Shown here: piece after piece, positions 40,520 through 49,163 of the stretch | How positions within the stretch are numbered: the stretch's first letter is position 1 | Layout of the letters: every line of letters begins with the position of its first letter | Origin: UBA5734 sp964528645 | Lineage (GTDB): Bacteria; Bacillota; Clostridia; Saccharofermentanales; UBA5734 | Length of the DNA: 49,277 nt | NCBI GenBank assembly: GCA_964528645.1 | Contig: CAZGSR010000022.1 | Location: forward strand, 1 to 49,277 | Direction: 5' to 3' | Notes under the pieces: generated by a model | What the model saw: the letters and a program-made list of their open reading frames with translations, nothing else | Told to the model about the DNA's origin: nothing | The model's database searches: none | Translations under genes and position numbers: made by a program

Positions 40520-41726
40520 CAGCCAGGCGGTCCATGACCAGGGCTTTCAGGCCAACCAGGATCAGGATGGCCAGGCCGCAGGCATAAAAACCTGCCCTGG
40601 CCCCCAGTTGGTCGGCGAATAGTCCGGCATACAGGTTGCCCAGGGGCGATGTGCCACCGAGGACCAGGGCATAGACACTCATCACCCGGCCGCGGTATTC
40701 GTCGCGTGTGATCATTTGCAGGTTGGAACTGCCGCTGGTATTGAACAAGATAAAACCGAATCCCGCCAGGGCCAGTCCAACAGCGGTCCAGGCCGGCCAG
40801 CCGGTTGCACCGGTCAGGACGATCAGAATCCCTGTCGCAACCGGGCCCCAGGCCAGGATGCTGCGACTGGGTCCAGAGCGACTCAGCGAAGCGATGGTCA
40901 AGGCACCAGCCAGGGATCCAACCCCGAGCGCTGACATCAGAAAGCCGAAGCCACTTTCCTGGAGACCGAGGATCTCACGGGCGAAGACAGGTACCAGAAC
41001 GCCGAAATTAGGAGCGAATGTCCCGACGATGGCAATCAGGACCAAGGTCCGGAGCAGGGCGCGATTGGCGCCAATGTACCGTAGGCCATCCTGGATCGTG
41101 GCCATGACACCCTGCCGGTTACTCTGCTGATTCACGGGGGACAACGGCCGGACAAAGAGCAGGCTAATGAATACAACGGCATAGCTGATGGCGTTGAGAA
41201 AAAAACAGGCAGCCATGCCAATGCTGCCCATCAGGATACCAGCCAGAGCGGGTCCGATGACCCTTGCCAAGTTGAATACAGTCGAATTGAGTGCGATCGC
41301 ATTCATCAGGTCGGATGGTCCGACCATTTCCACGACAAACGCATGCCGGGCTGGCATGTCGAGTGTCGTGACCAGACCGAGTAGAAACGACAGCAACAAC
41401 AAGTGCCAGAAGACGACGTGATCCGTCCAGACCAGGATGGCCAGTACCAGCGTGACGGCGAATGCCAGAGCTTGAGTCAGCAACAGGAGCTTCTTTTTAT
41501 GGAAGCGATCGATCACAACTCCAGCAAAAAGTGAAAAGAACGTGACAGGTAGGAATTGCATCGCCCCGACCAGGCTAAGCAGGAAAGGTGATCCGGTCAG
41601 ATCGTAGGCCAGCCAGGGCTGGGCAACATTCTGCATCCAGGTTCCGGTCGTCGAAACCAGCATACCAAATGAATAATAGCGGAAATTCTTGTGCCTCAGA
41701 GCGGCGAAAGGCGAATTGAATTCCAT
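40449..41726 (-). CDS. MFS transporter (MFS_3/EntS-like exporter)
   Basis: A 425-residue membrane protein with about 12 helices. FNSPFAALRHKNFRYYSFG is the typical N-terminus of this exporter group, followed by MQNVAQPWLAYDLTGSP and FAGVVIDRFHKKKLLLLTQ (the MFS loop-2 motif). ATG at 41726 has GGAAGAAG upstream; a longer in-frame start (41852) would overlap the promoter of the divergent GGDEF gene. The substrate is unknown; relatives export siderophores or drugs. Confidence 0.9.
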   Translation of the reverse strand: MEFNSPFAALRHKNFRYYSFGMLVSTTGTWMQNVAQPWLAYDLTGSPFLLSLVGAMQFLPVTFFSLFAGVVIDRFHKKKLLLLTQALAFAVTLVLAILVWTDHVVFWHLLLLSFLLGLVTTLDMPARHAFVVEMVGPSDLMNAIALNSTVFNLARVIGPALAGILMGSIGMAACFFLNAISYAVVFISLLFVRPLSPVNQQSNRQGVMATIQDGLRYIGANRALLRTLVLIAIVGTFAPNFGVLVPVFAREILGLQESGFGFLMSALGVGSLAGALTIASLSRSGPSRSILAWGPVATGILIVLTGATGWPAWTAVGLALAGFGFILFNTSGSSNLQMITRDEYRGRVMSVYALVLGGTSPLGNLYAGLFADQLGARAGFYACGLAILILVGLKALVMDRLAASAAASRARCLPVASADESGEPR

Positions 41727-41864
41727 AGGCTTCTTCCAGTTCCGGTTGTTTTGCTCATTTATCTTTATCGTAGCAAAAAATAGCTGATTTGAGCTCTGCG
41801 CGCGACAAAAAAGTATGAAATGCGATATAACAAGAGTATGAGAATGTTTCACAGGAGCTGCGTC

Positions 41865-44204
41865 ATGTTTTCGAGCCCTTCAGCGAGCCGGCCTATCGTC
41901 AATCCTTGGATCCTATGGGGCGTTCCTGCACTCTACATGGCGTTTTTTACGGTTCAGGCGATCGCAGGTCTTGGCCTTGTCGCTGACATCGGGACCCCTC
42001 TGGTGCTCGGATGGATGCTCGTCAACCTGATCCCTGTCCTCCGGCTCAGGCAGGAACAGCATGTCATTGCGATATTGTTCTACTTGGGTATTGCCGTGTT
42101 TACCGGACTGGAAATTGCTTGGGCCATCTTGGATCATTCCTTTGTCAGTGATCCCACGGACAATCCAGTCCTGACCCTTTTCTATCTGGTGCCCAATCTG
42201 CTGTTCTTCTCTGCTATCATCCTGTTTGCCAAATTCAACCGTTCCCGCGGTTCGTCCTACCAGTTCATGACCAATCTGGTCACAGCCAGCCTGATCACTG
42301 TCGGTGTGGTCACCTATCTGTTTTTTGACTGGCAACTATCAGTCGATTTCGACCAGATGGTAGCCTTGGCATACCTGATCATTGACATGATTTCCCTGTC
42401 CGTCATGCTGGCCATCGTGGCTTTTGCCTTGCCGCTGGAAAATGACAGTGGCTATTGGCTGGCACTTCTGGCCCTGATTCAATATTACACCGCTGACCTG
42501 CTGTATGTTTTCCAAGACCTCAATGATCTGTATGTGCCCAATGGCCTGGCGGACTGGCTATATGTGGCGGCCCTGCTGCTTCTGGCTATTAGCCTGGTTA
42601 CTCGCTACCGCAATCTTGTCATCAAACGGCCAGGACTGGTTCTGAAAGGGATTACCACTTCCCAGACAACTGTCCTGGTTCTGCTGATCCTATCCCTGCC
42701 GATCCTGGTCCTGGTCGTGCGGGGAATCAAGGCCGCCGAATTGCTCTATTTCAGCGCGATTCTGGTCATTTACCTGCTGGCCAGCCTGGGAAACCAGAAT
42801 CGCCTTGCCCTGGAAAAAAGCCTCGCGGAGCGGACTGAACATAATGACACGCTGCAGCAGCGTGTCCTGGAGAGAACCAGTCAACTCCAGGACCTTAATG
42901 ACGATCTCAGCCATGCCCTGTGTCACGATGGACTAACAGGTCTTTACAGCCGGAATTTCTTTCTCTCCCTGGTTGACCGAGAGATTCTTAAGGCCACTGC
43001 CGAGAGACCTGTCTATCTGGCGATCATCGATTTAGCTCGCTTCAGGATGATCAATGATTTGTACACCCAGGAGGTCGGTGACCAGGTCTTGCAGGAAGTC
43101 GCCCTCTTGATGGACCAGTTTCAAGCCGATCAAAACACACTGGCTGCCCGTCTGGGCGGGGACGAATTTGCACTCCTATGCAGTTGCAGTCCTGATCTTG
43201 ACATCATCCGCAACAAAATGGACCATTTGTTGGGCCTGTTTGCAAGCCCGCTGCGAATTGACCCATTCTCTTTGCAAATCGGAGTCCACATTGGCATAGC
43301 CGCCTATCCAGAAAATGCCTCAGATCGGACCAATTTACTCAAATGTGCCAAAACCGCCGTTGAACAAGCCAAGGGCAAGCGATCCAATTCCTATTCATTC
43401 TATGACCAGAAAACCCATGCGGCTGTTCGCCGTCGCAACGATATCGAAATGGCCCTGCGCCGTGCGGACATTCCGAGGGAATTTTCCCTGCACTACCAGC
43501 CGCTGTTTTCAGCAGACGGGCAGATCCTCAAGGGCATGGAAGCCTTGCTGCGCTGGAATTCACCGCTGCTTGGAACCGTCAGTCCGGGAGAATTCATTCC
43601 GGCTGCCGAAAAAACAGGGGAAATTCTTAAACTGGGACAATTCGTCATGCGGGAAGCCATGTGGCAGATATCCGAATGGAATATTAAACTGGGACTTGAC
43701 TTGCGCATGGGGATCAACATCTCCCCTTTGCAGCTGGAAAACGGTGATTTTATGTCCCATGTGCGCGAGGCGATCCATTTGTCCAAGGTCAAACCCGATT
43801 GGATCATTTTTGAAATCACGGAAGGTCTAGCCATGCTCGATCCAGAAACGTCCAGCGAGATTTTCCAGAAACTCAAAGATATCGGTCTCTCCATTGCCAT
43901 CGATGATTTTGGTTCAGGATATTCAACCTATGCCTACCTCAAGCAATTCAGGGTTGATCATCTCAAAATCGACAAACGATTGATCGATACAATAGCAACC
44001 GACACACGCGACGCCCAGATCATCCAAGCCATCATCGACATGGCCAGGGCCTTGCAGATCAAGACAACGGCAGAAGGCGTTGAACATCAAGAACAAGCCC
44101 AGCTCTTGATCCAGCTTGGCTGCGATGAAATCCAAGGGTATTTGTACGGATGTCCACTGCCCAAGAACAAATTTGCATCTTATCTTGAAGAGAAATTCTC
44201 CTGA
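41865..44204 (+). CDS. GGDEF-EAL cyclic-di-GMP protein with membrane sensor
   Basis: A 779-residue protein. The N-terminal ~300 residues have eight or more helices. A short coiled coil (QRVLERTSQLQDLNDDLSHA) leads to a GGDEF domain with intact GGDEF at 431-435 and then an EAL domain with EALLRW (559-564), DDFGSGYS, LKIDKRLI and AEGVEH. The cyclase and phosphodiesterase motifs are both complete, so either or both activities are possible. ATG at 41865 follows CAGGAGC. It is followed 18 bp later by the Pcm gene. Confidence 0.9.
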   Translation: MFSSPSASRPIVNPWILWGVPALYMAFFTVQAIAGLGLVADIGTPLVLGWMLVNLIPVLRLRQEQHVIAILFYLGIAVFTGLEIAWAILDHSFVSDPTDNPVLTLFYLVPNLLFFSAIILFAKFNRSRGSSYQFMTNLVTASLITVGVVTYLFFDWQLSVDFDQMVALAYLIIDMISLSVMLAIVAFALPLENDSGYWLALLALIQYYTADLLYVFQDLNDLYVPNGLADWLYVAALLLLAISLVTRYRNLVIKRPGLVLKGITTSQTTVLVLLILSLPILVLVVRGIKAAELLYFSAILVIYLLASLGNQNRLALEKSLAERTEHNDTLQQRVLERTSQLQDLNDDLSHALCHDGLTGLYSRNFFLSLVDREILKATAERPVYLAIIDLARFRMINDLYTQEVGDQVLQEVALLMDQFQADQNTLAARLGGDEFALLCSCSPDLDIIRNKMDHLLGLFASPLRIDPFSLQIGVHIGIAAYPENASDRTNLLKCAKTAVEQAKGKRSNSYSFYDQKTHAAVRRRNDIEMALRRADIPREFSLHYQPLFSADGQILKGMEALLRWNSPLLGTVSPGEFIPAAEKTGEILKLGQFVMREAMWQISEWNIKLGLDLRMGINISPLQLENGDFMSHVREAIHLSKVKPDWIIFEITEGLAMLDPETSSEIFQKLKDIGLSIAIDDFGSGYSTYAYLKQFRVDHLKIDKRLIDTIATDTRDAQIIQAIIDMARALQIKTTAEGVEHQEQAQLLIQLGCDEIQGYLYGCPLPKNKFASYLEEKFS

Positions 44205-44222
44205 CAGGAAGGGGTGAAACCG

Positions 44223-44813
44223 ATGGATAACGAATCCCTATGGTCCTTTTTCCGCAAGCTGGATCGTTCCTTGTTCCTCGATGATGAATACAAGCCTATG
44301 GCATCGGTCGATGGGCCACTGCCGATCGGTTATGGCCAGACCATCTCCCAGCCCAGCCTGGTGGTCGAGATGACCCGGATCCTTGACATCGGACCGGATT
44401 GCACGGTATTGGAAATCGGCACCGGATCCGGCTACCAGACCGCGTTGCTGGCCCATTTCGCCCGCCTGGTTTGCACCGTCGAACGCATCGCTGAACTGTC
44501 GGTCGCAGCGCAAACCCGCTTGGAGCGACTCGGTTTCTCCAATATCCTGTTTAAAATCGGCGATGGCAGCCTCGGCTGGTCCGAGCATTCCCCTTATGAC
44601 CGGATCATGGTCACAGCCGCCGCAGGCAGGATCCCGGACGAGCTTTTAAACCAACTCAAGCCCGGCGGCCGGATGGTCATCCCGGTCGGACCGCCATCCT
44701 GGCAACAGCTGCTTCTTGTCACCAAAGACGCCCAGGGTCTGATCCATCAGCATCCGATCGAGAATGTCCGTTTCGTCGAACTCCATGGCAAATACGGCTG
44801 GGGTCACGACTGA
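44223..44813 (+). CDS. pcm: Protein-L-isoaspartate O-methyltransferase
   Basis: A 196-residue methyltransferase that repairs isoaspartyl residues with S-adenosylmethionine. Visible motifs are PIGYGQTISQPSLVVEMT (substrate-binding), VLEIGTGSGYQTALLA (SAM motif I) and LKPGGRMVIPVG. Length is a little short but normal for bacterial Pcm. ATG at 44223 follows AAGGGGTG. The stop overlaps the next start as TGATG. Confidence 0.9.
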   Translation: MDNESLWSFFRKLDRSLFLDDEYKPMASVDGPLPIGYGQTISQPSLVVEMTRILDIGPDCTVLEIGTGSGYQTALLAHFARLVCTVERIAELSVAAQTRLERLGFSNILFKIGDGSLGWSEHSPYDRIMVTAAAGRIPDELLNQLKPGGRMVIPVGPPSWQQLLLVTKDAQGLIHQHPIENVRFVELHGKYGWGHD

Positions 44814-45727
44814 TGACAGAGATTCTGCTCAAGGCCCTGGCCTATGTTTTCATCATCCTGCTCGGTTATATCCTCAAGGTCAAAGGTTTTTTTGCCCCCG
44901 GTGACCAACGTGTCGTTTCCAACATCGTCATGAACATCACCTTTCCCGCCGCGATCATCACGAATTTTGCTGCGTTAAAGCTTGATCGCTCGCTCTATTC
45001 AATCATCGTGCTCGGTGTAGTCCTGAATTTCGGGCTGATCGCTCTCGGTTGGTTCTTTTCCCGCGGCAAGCCAGATGGCACGCGGGGGCTCTACATGCTC
45101 TGCGTCTCTGGATTCAACATCGGACTGTTCTCACTGCCCTTCATCCAGAATTTTCTCGGTGCTTTCGGGGCGGGAATCCTGAGCTTGTTTGACATCGGCA
45201 ATGCAGCTCTGGTCACCGGAGGTACATACGCCATCGCTTCCCAGCTCTTGAAGCGGAAAGAATCATCTGGGCTATTGCCGGTGCTCAAGGTTTTGCTGGC
45301 ATCAGCGCCTTTTGTCACCTACATGACCATGATGATCCTGTCCTTCGTCCAAATCCCCATTCCACCCATCGTGACGACTTTCACAGCGCCGATCGGAGCG
45401 GCCAACCCTTTTATGGCGATGCTGATGGTCGGTCTGATGTTGGAGGTACGAGGCGGGAGACAACAGGTACGGGAAGTGTCTGCAATCCTGCTGTTGCGCC
45501 TTCTCGGTTCATCACTTTTAGCCTTGGGGGTCTATTTTCTCTTGCCCTATCCTCTGGCGGTCCGGCAAATCCTGGTTCTGCTCCTCTTCTCACCTCTGTC
45601 CGGCCTGACACCCGTTTTTACCCAGAAGCTGGGCGGCGATGCCGGCCAGGCGAGCCTGCTGGCTTCGCTGACCGTTGTGTCAGGGCTCATCATTATGACG
45701 AGTCTGATCGTAGCCATGGGCCTGTAA
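44813..45727 (+). CDS. AEC-family (auxin efflux carrier-like) transporter
   Basis: A 304-residue membrane protein with about ten helices, split into two inverted halves. The first half has VVSNIVMNITFPAAIITNFA and CVSGFNIGLFSLPFIQ, and the second half FTAPIGAANPFMAMLMVGLML and PLSGLTPVF, as in the AEC (PIN-like) family. Bacterial members transport malate or other organic acids. It is translationally coupled to pcm. Confidence 0.88.
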   Translation: MTEILLKALAYVFIILLGYILKVKGFFAPGDQRVVSNIVMNITFPAAIITNFAALKLDRSLYSIIVLGVVLNFGLIALGWFFSRGKPDGTRGLYMLCVSGFNIGLFSLPFIQNFLGAFGAGILSLFDIGNAALVTGGTYAIASQLLKRKESSGLLPVLKVLLASAPFVTYMTMMILSFVQIPIPPIVTTFTAPIGAANPFMAMLMVGLMLEVRGGRQQVREVSAILLLRLLGSSLLALGVYFLLPYPLAVRQILVLLLFSPLSGLTPVFTQKLGGDAGQASLLASLTVVSGLIIMTSLIVAMGL

Positions 45728-45775
45728 CTTCTTGCGTTTTCGCGATAAGATAGCCCCACCAAAGGAGGAAAACGC

Positions 45776-46105
45776 ATGTCTGAGAAAATGATCACCGAAC
45801 ACGTCTGGACCAGAACCGATGCATCGCTGTTTGAAACACTCGTCGACCGGGATGAGGTCATGATCAACCATGTAGTCGTCCCGGCAGGCGGTGGTTTTCC
45901 GGCTCATCCAACCGATGCTACGGTCTGCATCCAGATCTTGCGCGGGATACTCTCGATCACATCAGAGGTAACCGGTGCGGTTCTGCATGGCCCGGGAAAA
46001 ATCATCGAAGTGGATCGTCAGACGATGGTCAAACTTGAAAATGGCGGTGAGGGATGCCTCGAGCTGCTGGTCGTCAAAGCCCCTCACCCCAGGACGATAA
46101 CCTGA
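45776..46105 (+). CDS. Small single-domain cupin
   Basis: A 109-residue protein with the pattern of a minimal cupin barrel: VVVPAGGGFPAHPTDATVCIQILRGILSITSE for the first motif and GKIIEVDRQTMVKLENGGEGCLELLVVKA for the second. Only one His (H64-type, in AHPTD) of the usual metal ligands is obvious, so metal binding is uncertain. AAAGGAGG precedes the ATG. A terminator follows directly. Confidence 0.8.
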   Translation: MSEKMITEHVWTRTDASLFETLVDRDEVMINHVVVPAGGGFPAHPTDATVCIQILRGILSITSEVTGAVLHGPGKIIEVDRQTMVKLENGGEGCLELLVVKAPHPRTIT

Positions 46106-46121
46106 CTGATTTCCCGGCATG

Positions 46122-46148
46122 AAAAATGGCTGTCAAGCAGCCATTTTT
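46122..46148. terminator. Bidirectional Rho-independent terminator
   Basis: AAAAATGGCTG / CAGCCATTTTT is a perfect 11-bp stem with a 5-base loop, between the cupin (+) and HtrA (-) genes. A- and T-runs at either end allow function in both directions. Confidence 0.9.
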
Positions 46149-46179
46149 CAACGTTTTCAAATTCGGAACATTGACAGCC

Positions 46180-47388
46180 CTAAGTCGTCGCTTCAGCCAG
46201 GACAACTGGAATCTCCAGTTTCTCCCCGTCGCGGATGATGGTCAGGGTCATGGTGTCACCTGCCTGGAGCGTGTTTTTCACAGCATTGATGGCAGAGGTG
46301 GTCAGGGTTTCCTGGCCATTGATGGCAATGATCACGTCGCCCCGCTGGATACCTGCTGCAGCTGCCGGGCTACCTTCGCCAACCTGGACAACATAGACCC
46401 CTTCGGGCAGATCGTATTGCTGGGCCATCTCGGCTGTGACGTCCTGGGTGTAGATGCCGATCCGGGGTGGTTCGGGTACTGATCCTTTTTCGATCAATTG
46501 TTCGATGATCGGTTCAGCGTGATCGATCGGAATCGCGAAACCAAGGCCTTCGATCCCGGAGCCTGAATTTTTCGCCGTGTTGATGCCGATCACTTCCCCA
46601 AAGGAATTGAACAGCGCACCACCGGAGTTGCCGGCATTGATCGCGGCATCCGTCTGGAGCAGCGTCATATCCTGTCCATCGACGGTGATCGTCCGGTCGA
46701 GTGCACTGATGATACCAGCGGTCACGGTGCCGCTGAGCTGGCCCAGAGGATTGCCGATTGCCACTGCCAGCTCGCCGACTTCGAGATCAGAAGAGTCGCC
46801 CAATTGGACGGAAGGCAAATCCGCGCCATCAATTTTCAGGACCGCGATGTCGTTGGCCGGATCAGAGCCGACCAGGGACGCTTTGTAGGTATCCCCATTA
46901 TCAAGTGTCACCTGGATGCTCTGTGCTCCACTGATGACGTGGTGATTGGTCACGACATAGCCGTCTGCCGAAATGATGAAACCCGAACCGGCAGACGGGA
47001 TGATGCTGTTACGGCCAAATGGTGTCGCCACGGTTGTTTCTGTGTCGATGGCAACGACGGCCGGTTTGCCCTGGGCTACGATTTGCGTGATGGACAACGC
47101 TTCCCGGTCTGTGTCGGTCCTGGCCGCCGAAGATTCGAGACTGAACGATTTGCCAGAACGCCCACTGGAAATATCCTTGCCTGTTTCGCCGGTTTCAGAA
47201 GTAAGCGAATCGTCAGTCGATGTGGATTCTGTGATCGCCAAGCCGAGTCGCTCCGGTGTCAGGCTGTTGATGCCGTAATAGACAGCCGCGCCTGTAGCGA
47301 CAGTCAGGATCAGGGCGATGGTGACAAAAGCTGCGATCAGCCCGGTCCGGCGCTTGCCTGCTTTGTTAGTTTCATTGGTTTCTGACAT
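46180..47388 (-). CDS. HtrA/Deg-type serine protease with PDZ domain
   Basis: A 402-residue protease. An N-terminal cytoplasmic tail and one transmembrane helix (GLIAAFVTIALILTVATGAA) are followed by a Ser/Thr-rich linker of about 60 residues. The trypsin-like domain has His150 (VTNHHVIS), Asp180 (ANDIAVLKI) and Ser255 (GNSGGALF), and a PDZ domain covers roughly the last 90 residues (VYVVQVGEGSPAAAAGIQRGD). It would act outside the membrane in quality control of surface proteins. ATG at 47388 has GGAAGGG upstream. Confidence 0.94.
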   Translation of the reverse strand: MSETNETNKAGKRRTGLIAAFVTIALILTVATGAAVYYGINSLTPERLGLAITESTSTDDSLTSETGETGKDISSGRSGKSFSLESSAARTDTDREALSITQIVAQGKPAVVAIDTETTVATPFGRNSIIPSAGSGFIISADGYVVTNHHVISGAQSIQVTLDNGDTYKASLVGSDPANDIAVLKIDGADLPSVQLGDSSDLEVGELAVAIGNPLGQLSGTVTAGIISALDRTITVDGQDMTLLQTDAAINAGNSGGALFNSFGEVIGINTAKNSGSGIEGLGFAIPIDHAEPIIEQLIEKGSVPEPPRIGIYTQDVTAEMAQQYDLPEGVYVVQVGEGSPAAAAGIQRGDVIIAINGQETLTTSAINAVKNTLQAGDTMTLTIIRDGEKLEIPVVLAEATT

Positions 47389-47859
47389 ATGGATCCCTTC
47401 CTTCATCAAAGGTGTGGCAACAAAAAATCAAGTTGGTCTCACTCTTTTTTCAGTGAATGATGACTATCTTTATTTAAACCAATCGATGTGATGAAAATGT
47501 GAAGGCTGGTTGAAAAAACCATAAAACTTGGCAGGCACATCCCTTCAGTGGAACGCTCATCCATGCCAGCCTGTTGGTCAGGTGTTCTTCATCACGACAC
47601 CTTCGATGATATTGGCCACATCTTCGCAGGCGTCGAGGACATTTTCCATGTCGTCGTAAATATCTTTCCACATGGATGTGGCCTGTTCCAGGATCGTACC
47701 CATGGCAACAGCCTCTTGCCTGTAGCCAAGTATTGGATGATGTTATCCAATCAGATGCAGGTGAGATCATCCCGCAAACGGCTCCATTTTTCCATTGATC
47801 CCTTGGCCATGGCAGAGCAAATACGCGATTTTGCGTGATTTGTTCATTTTTTAGGATTA
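47389..47859. other. Intergenic gap with a decayed DUF47 gene
   Basis: About 470 bp between the HtrA gene and the RsgI-like gene. It holds the promoter of the HtrA gene and the remnant described at 47578-47703. A 25-codon open stretch just after the RsgI-like gene (about 47770-47850, minus) has no recognisable relatives to me. I see no intact gene. Confidence 0.55.
47578..47703 (-). pseudogene. C-terminal remnant of a DUF47/PhoU-like protein
   Basis: On the minus strand a 41-codon stretch reads MWKDIYDDMENVLDACEDVA followed by NIIEGVVMKNT and a stop. This is the conserved C-terminal helix of the DUF47 (YkaA, PhoU-like) proteins, which accompany Pit-type phosphate transporters. The upstream frame is closed by TAA within about 40 bases of the ATG, and the remaining ~170 residues of the family are missing. 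No pit gene is nearby. Confidence 0.65.
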
Positions 47860-49119
47860 TCAGTTTTGCTTTTTAGCTTGGCCTGGTGCCTGTTGATTGT
47901 CAGGCTTCTTGTCTGCAGCAGCCGATTTGATTGCTGGCGTCTCATCTTTCTTCTCGACAGCGGGACTGGTTGCGGCTGGCGTCTCATCTTTCTTCTCGGC
48001 AGCGGGGCTGGTTGCGGCCGGTGTCTCGGCCTTCTTCTCGGCAGCCGGGCTGGTTACGGCCGGCGTCTCGGCCTTCTTCTCGGCAGCCGGGCTGGTTGCG
48101 GCCGGTGTCTCGGGCTTCTTCTCGACGGCCGGGCTGGTTGCGGCCGGTGTCTCGGGCTTCTTCTCGGCAGCCGGGCTGGTTGCGGCCGGTGTCTCCGGCT
48201 TCTTCTCGGCAGCCGGCGTCTCGGCTTTCTTGCCATCATTTTCAGGTGGACCGGACACGGCCTCTTGCGAGAGGGTATCGGTTATTTCGCCAGGATCAAC
48301 TGTGCGCAATTGGACCGATTGACGTTCTTTAGCCTTAACCTGCAGGAGTTGGCCGCCAGCTGTTTTGACTTCGAGCGCTTGAACGTGTTCGGGATCGGCA
48401 AAGAAAGAACTGACCGTCTCGCCGGTGGTATCCAGACCTGTCTGGTCCGCCAGAGCGACCAAGCCCAGAGGAACCGCATGAGTTCTGGCCTGGTCCAGTT
48501 TTGTTTCATCTGCATGGACCAGAATCAGATTGACAGCTGACAGGGTACGGTTCTGGATCGCTGCCTGGTCAAGCGCCTCCGCCAAATCCTCCGTGGTATC
48601 GCCATGTTCGCCCAGGTCCACGGTGGTCACAACAACATAATCCATGATCCCATCAGCTGGATCGAAGATACCAGCATCAGTCACCTGGTTGACTACAGAT
48701 GCCAGCGCAACTGCGAAGGGCTGACCTGTCAGGGAGTTGAGTCTCAGTGTCTGGGCGTCCACGTTCTGTGCTTTGGCTGAGACGATGGTTCCGTCTGCAG
48801 CGACGGCAAACAGGACACTCGGATTGATATCAACGGTGACGAGGACCACTGGAGGGGGCAGGAAAAATCCGGTCAGAACACTCTGCAGGGAGTAAATAAG
48901 AATCGCCAAGCCTAGAAGCGCACTGGCCAGAATCGTCCCGATCTGTCGGTAGGAAAGTACGGACCTGCGTCCGCTGGGGGCTTGCAGGAGGTCACCCGGT
49001 GTGAAAAGAATCGTGTCTCCCACAGCGAAATGGGGTTGCTTTCTGACCCGGACCAGATAGTTGTCAGCCGTCCAGATCATCGCCATGTTCCGTTCCAAAC
49101 GATAGACCGTACCTAGCAT
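47860..49119 (-). CDS. RsgI-like anti-sigma factor with repeat tail
   Basis: A 419-residue protein. Residues 1-50 form an RsgI_N-like cytoplasmic domain (GTVYRLERNMAMIWTADNYL). A single helix (IGTILASALLGLAILIYSL) at about 60-80 follows, then an extracellular domain with VDINPSVLFAV, the typical RsgI strand. The C-terminal ~120 residues are a Pro/Ala/Lys/Glu tail made of repeats ETPAATSPAAEKKx. In Clostridia and Bacilli RsgI proteins hold a SigI-type sigma factor inactive and sense an external signal. No sigI gene is directly upstream within the 158 bp available. GGGAGGG precedes the ATG, and TATAAT at 49158-49163 may be its own promoter. Confidence 0.85.
   Translation of the reverse strand: MLGTVYRLERNMAMIWTADNYLVRVRKQPHFAVGDTILFTPGDLLQAPSGRRSVLSYRQIGTILASALLGLAILIYSLQSVLTGFFLPPPVVLVTVDINPSVLFAVAADGTIVSAKAQNVDAQTLRLNSLTGQPFAVALASVVNQVTDAGIFDPADGIMDYVVVTTVDLGEHGDTTEDLAEALDQAAIQNRTLSAVNLILVHADETKLDQARTHAVPLGLVALADQTGLDTTGETVSSFFADPEHVQALEVKTAGGQLLQVKAKERQSVQLRTVDPGEITDTLSQEAVSGPPENDGKKAETPAAEKKPETPAATSPAAEKKPETPAATSPAVEKKPETPAATSPAAEKKAETPAVTSPAAEKKAETPAATSPAAEKKDETPAATSPAVEKKDETPAIKSAAADKKPDNQQAPGQAKKQN
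47936..48214. repeat. 42-bp in-frame tandem repeat array
   Basis: Six full 42-bp units start at 47936, 47978, 48020, 48062, 48104 and 48146, and a partial 27-bp unit lies at 48188-48214. They encode 14-residue units of the RsgI-like tail. Units differ by a few substitutions (Ala/Val/Thr and Pro/Ala/Asp at fixed positions). The copy number is likely to vary between strains and could be misassembled. Confidence 0.9.
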
Positions 49120-49157
49120 GGCAGAGGCCCTCCCTGAATCAATGCATAGTCATTTTT

Positions 49158-49163
49158 ATTATA
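49158..49163 (-). promoter_or_regulatory. -10 box upstream of the RsgI-like gene
   Basis: TATAAT on the minus strand, 39 bases before the ATG. The -35 is poor. It suggests the gene can be transcribed alone; no SigI-type promoter was recognised. Confidence 0.35.

Noticed and set aside
47474..47770. 98-residue minus-strand open frame in the HtrA/RsgI gap
   Set aside because: The composition is that of an out-of-frame reading. The DUF47 remnant in another frame explains this stretch.
47936..48214. Regular repeats resembling a CRISPR array
   Set aside because: The 42-bp units are contiguous with no spacers and are in frame in a coding region.
47897..48332. Long open frames on the plus strand opposite the RsgI-like gene, rich in Gly/Val/Phe or Arg/Ser/Trp repeats
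   Set aside because: They arise only because the 42-bp tandem repeats are a multiple of three and lack stops in several frames. The minus-strand protein has a domain match and a ribosome binding site.
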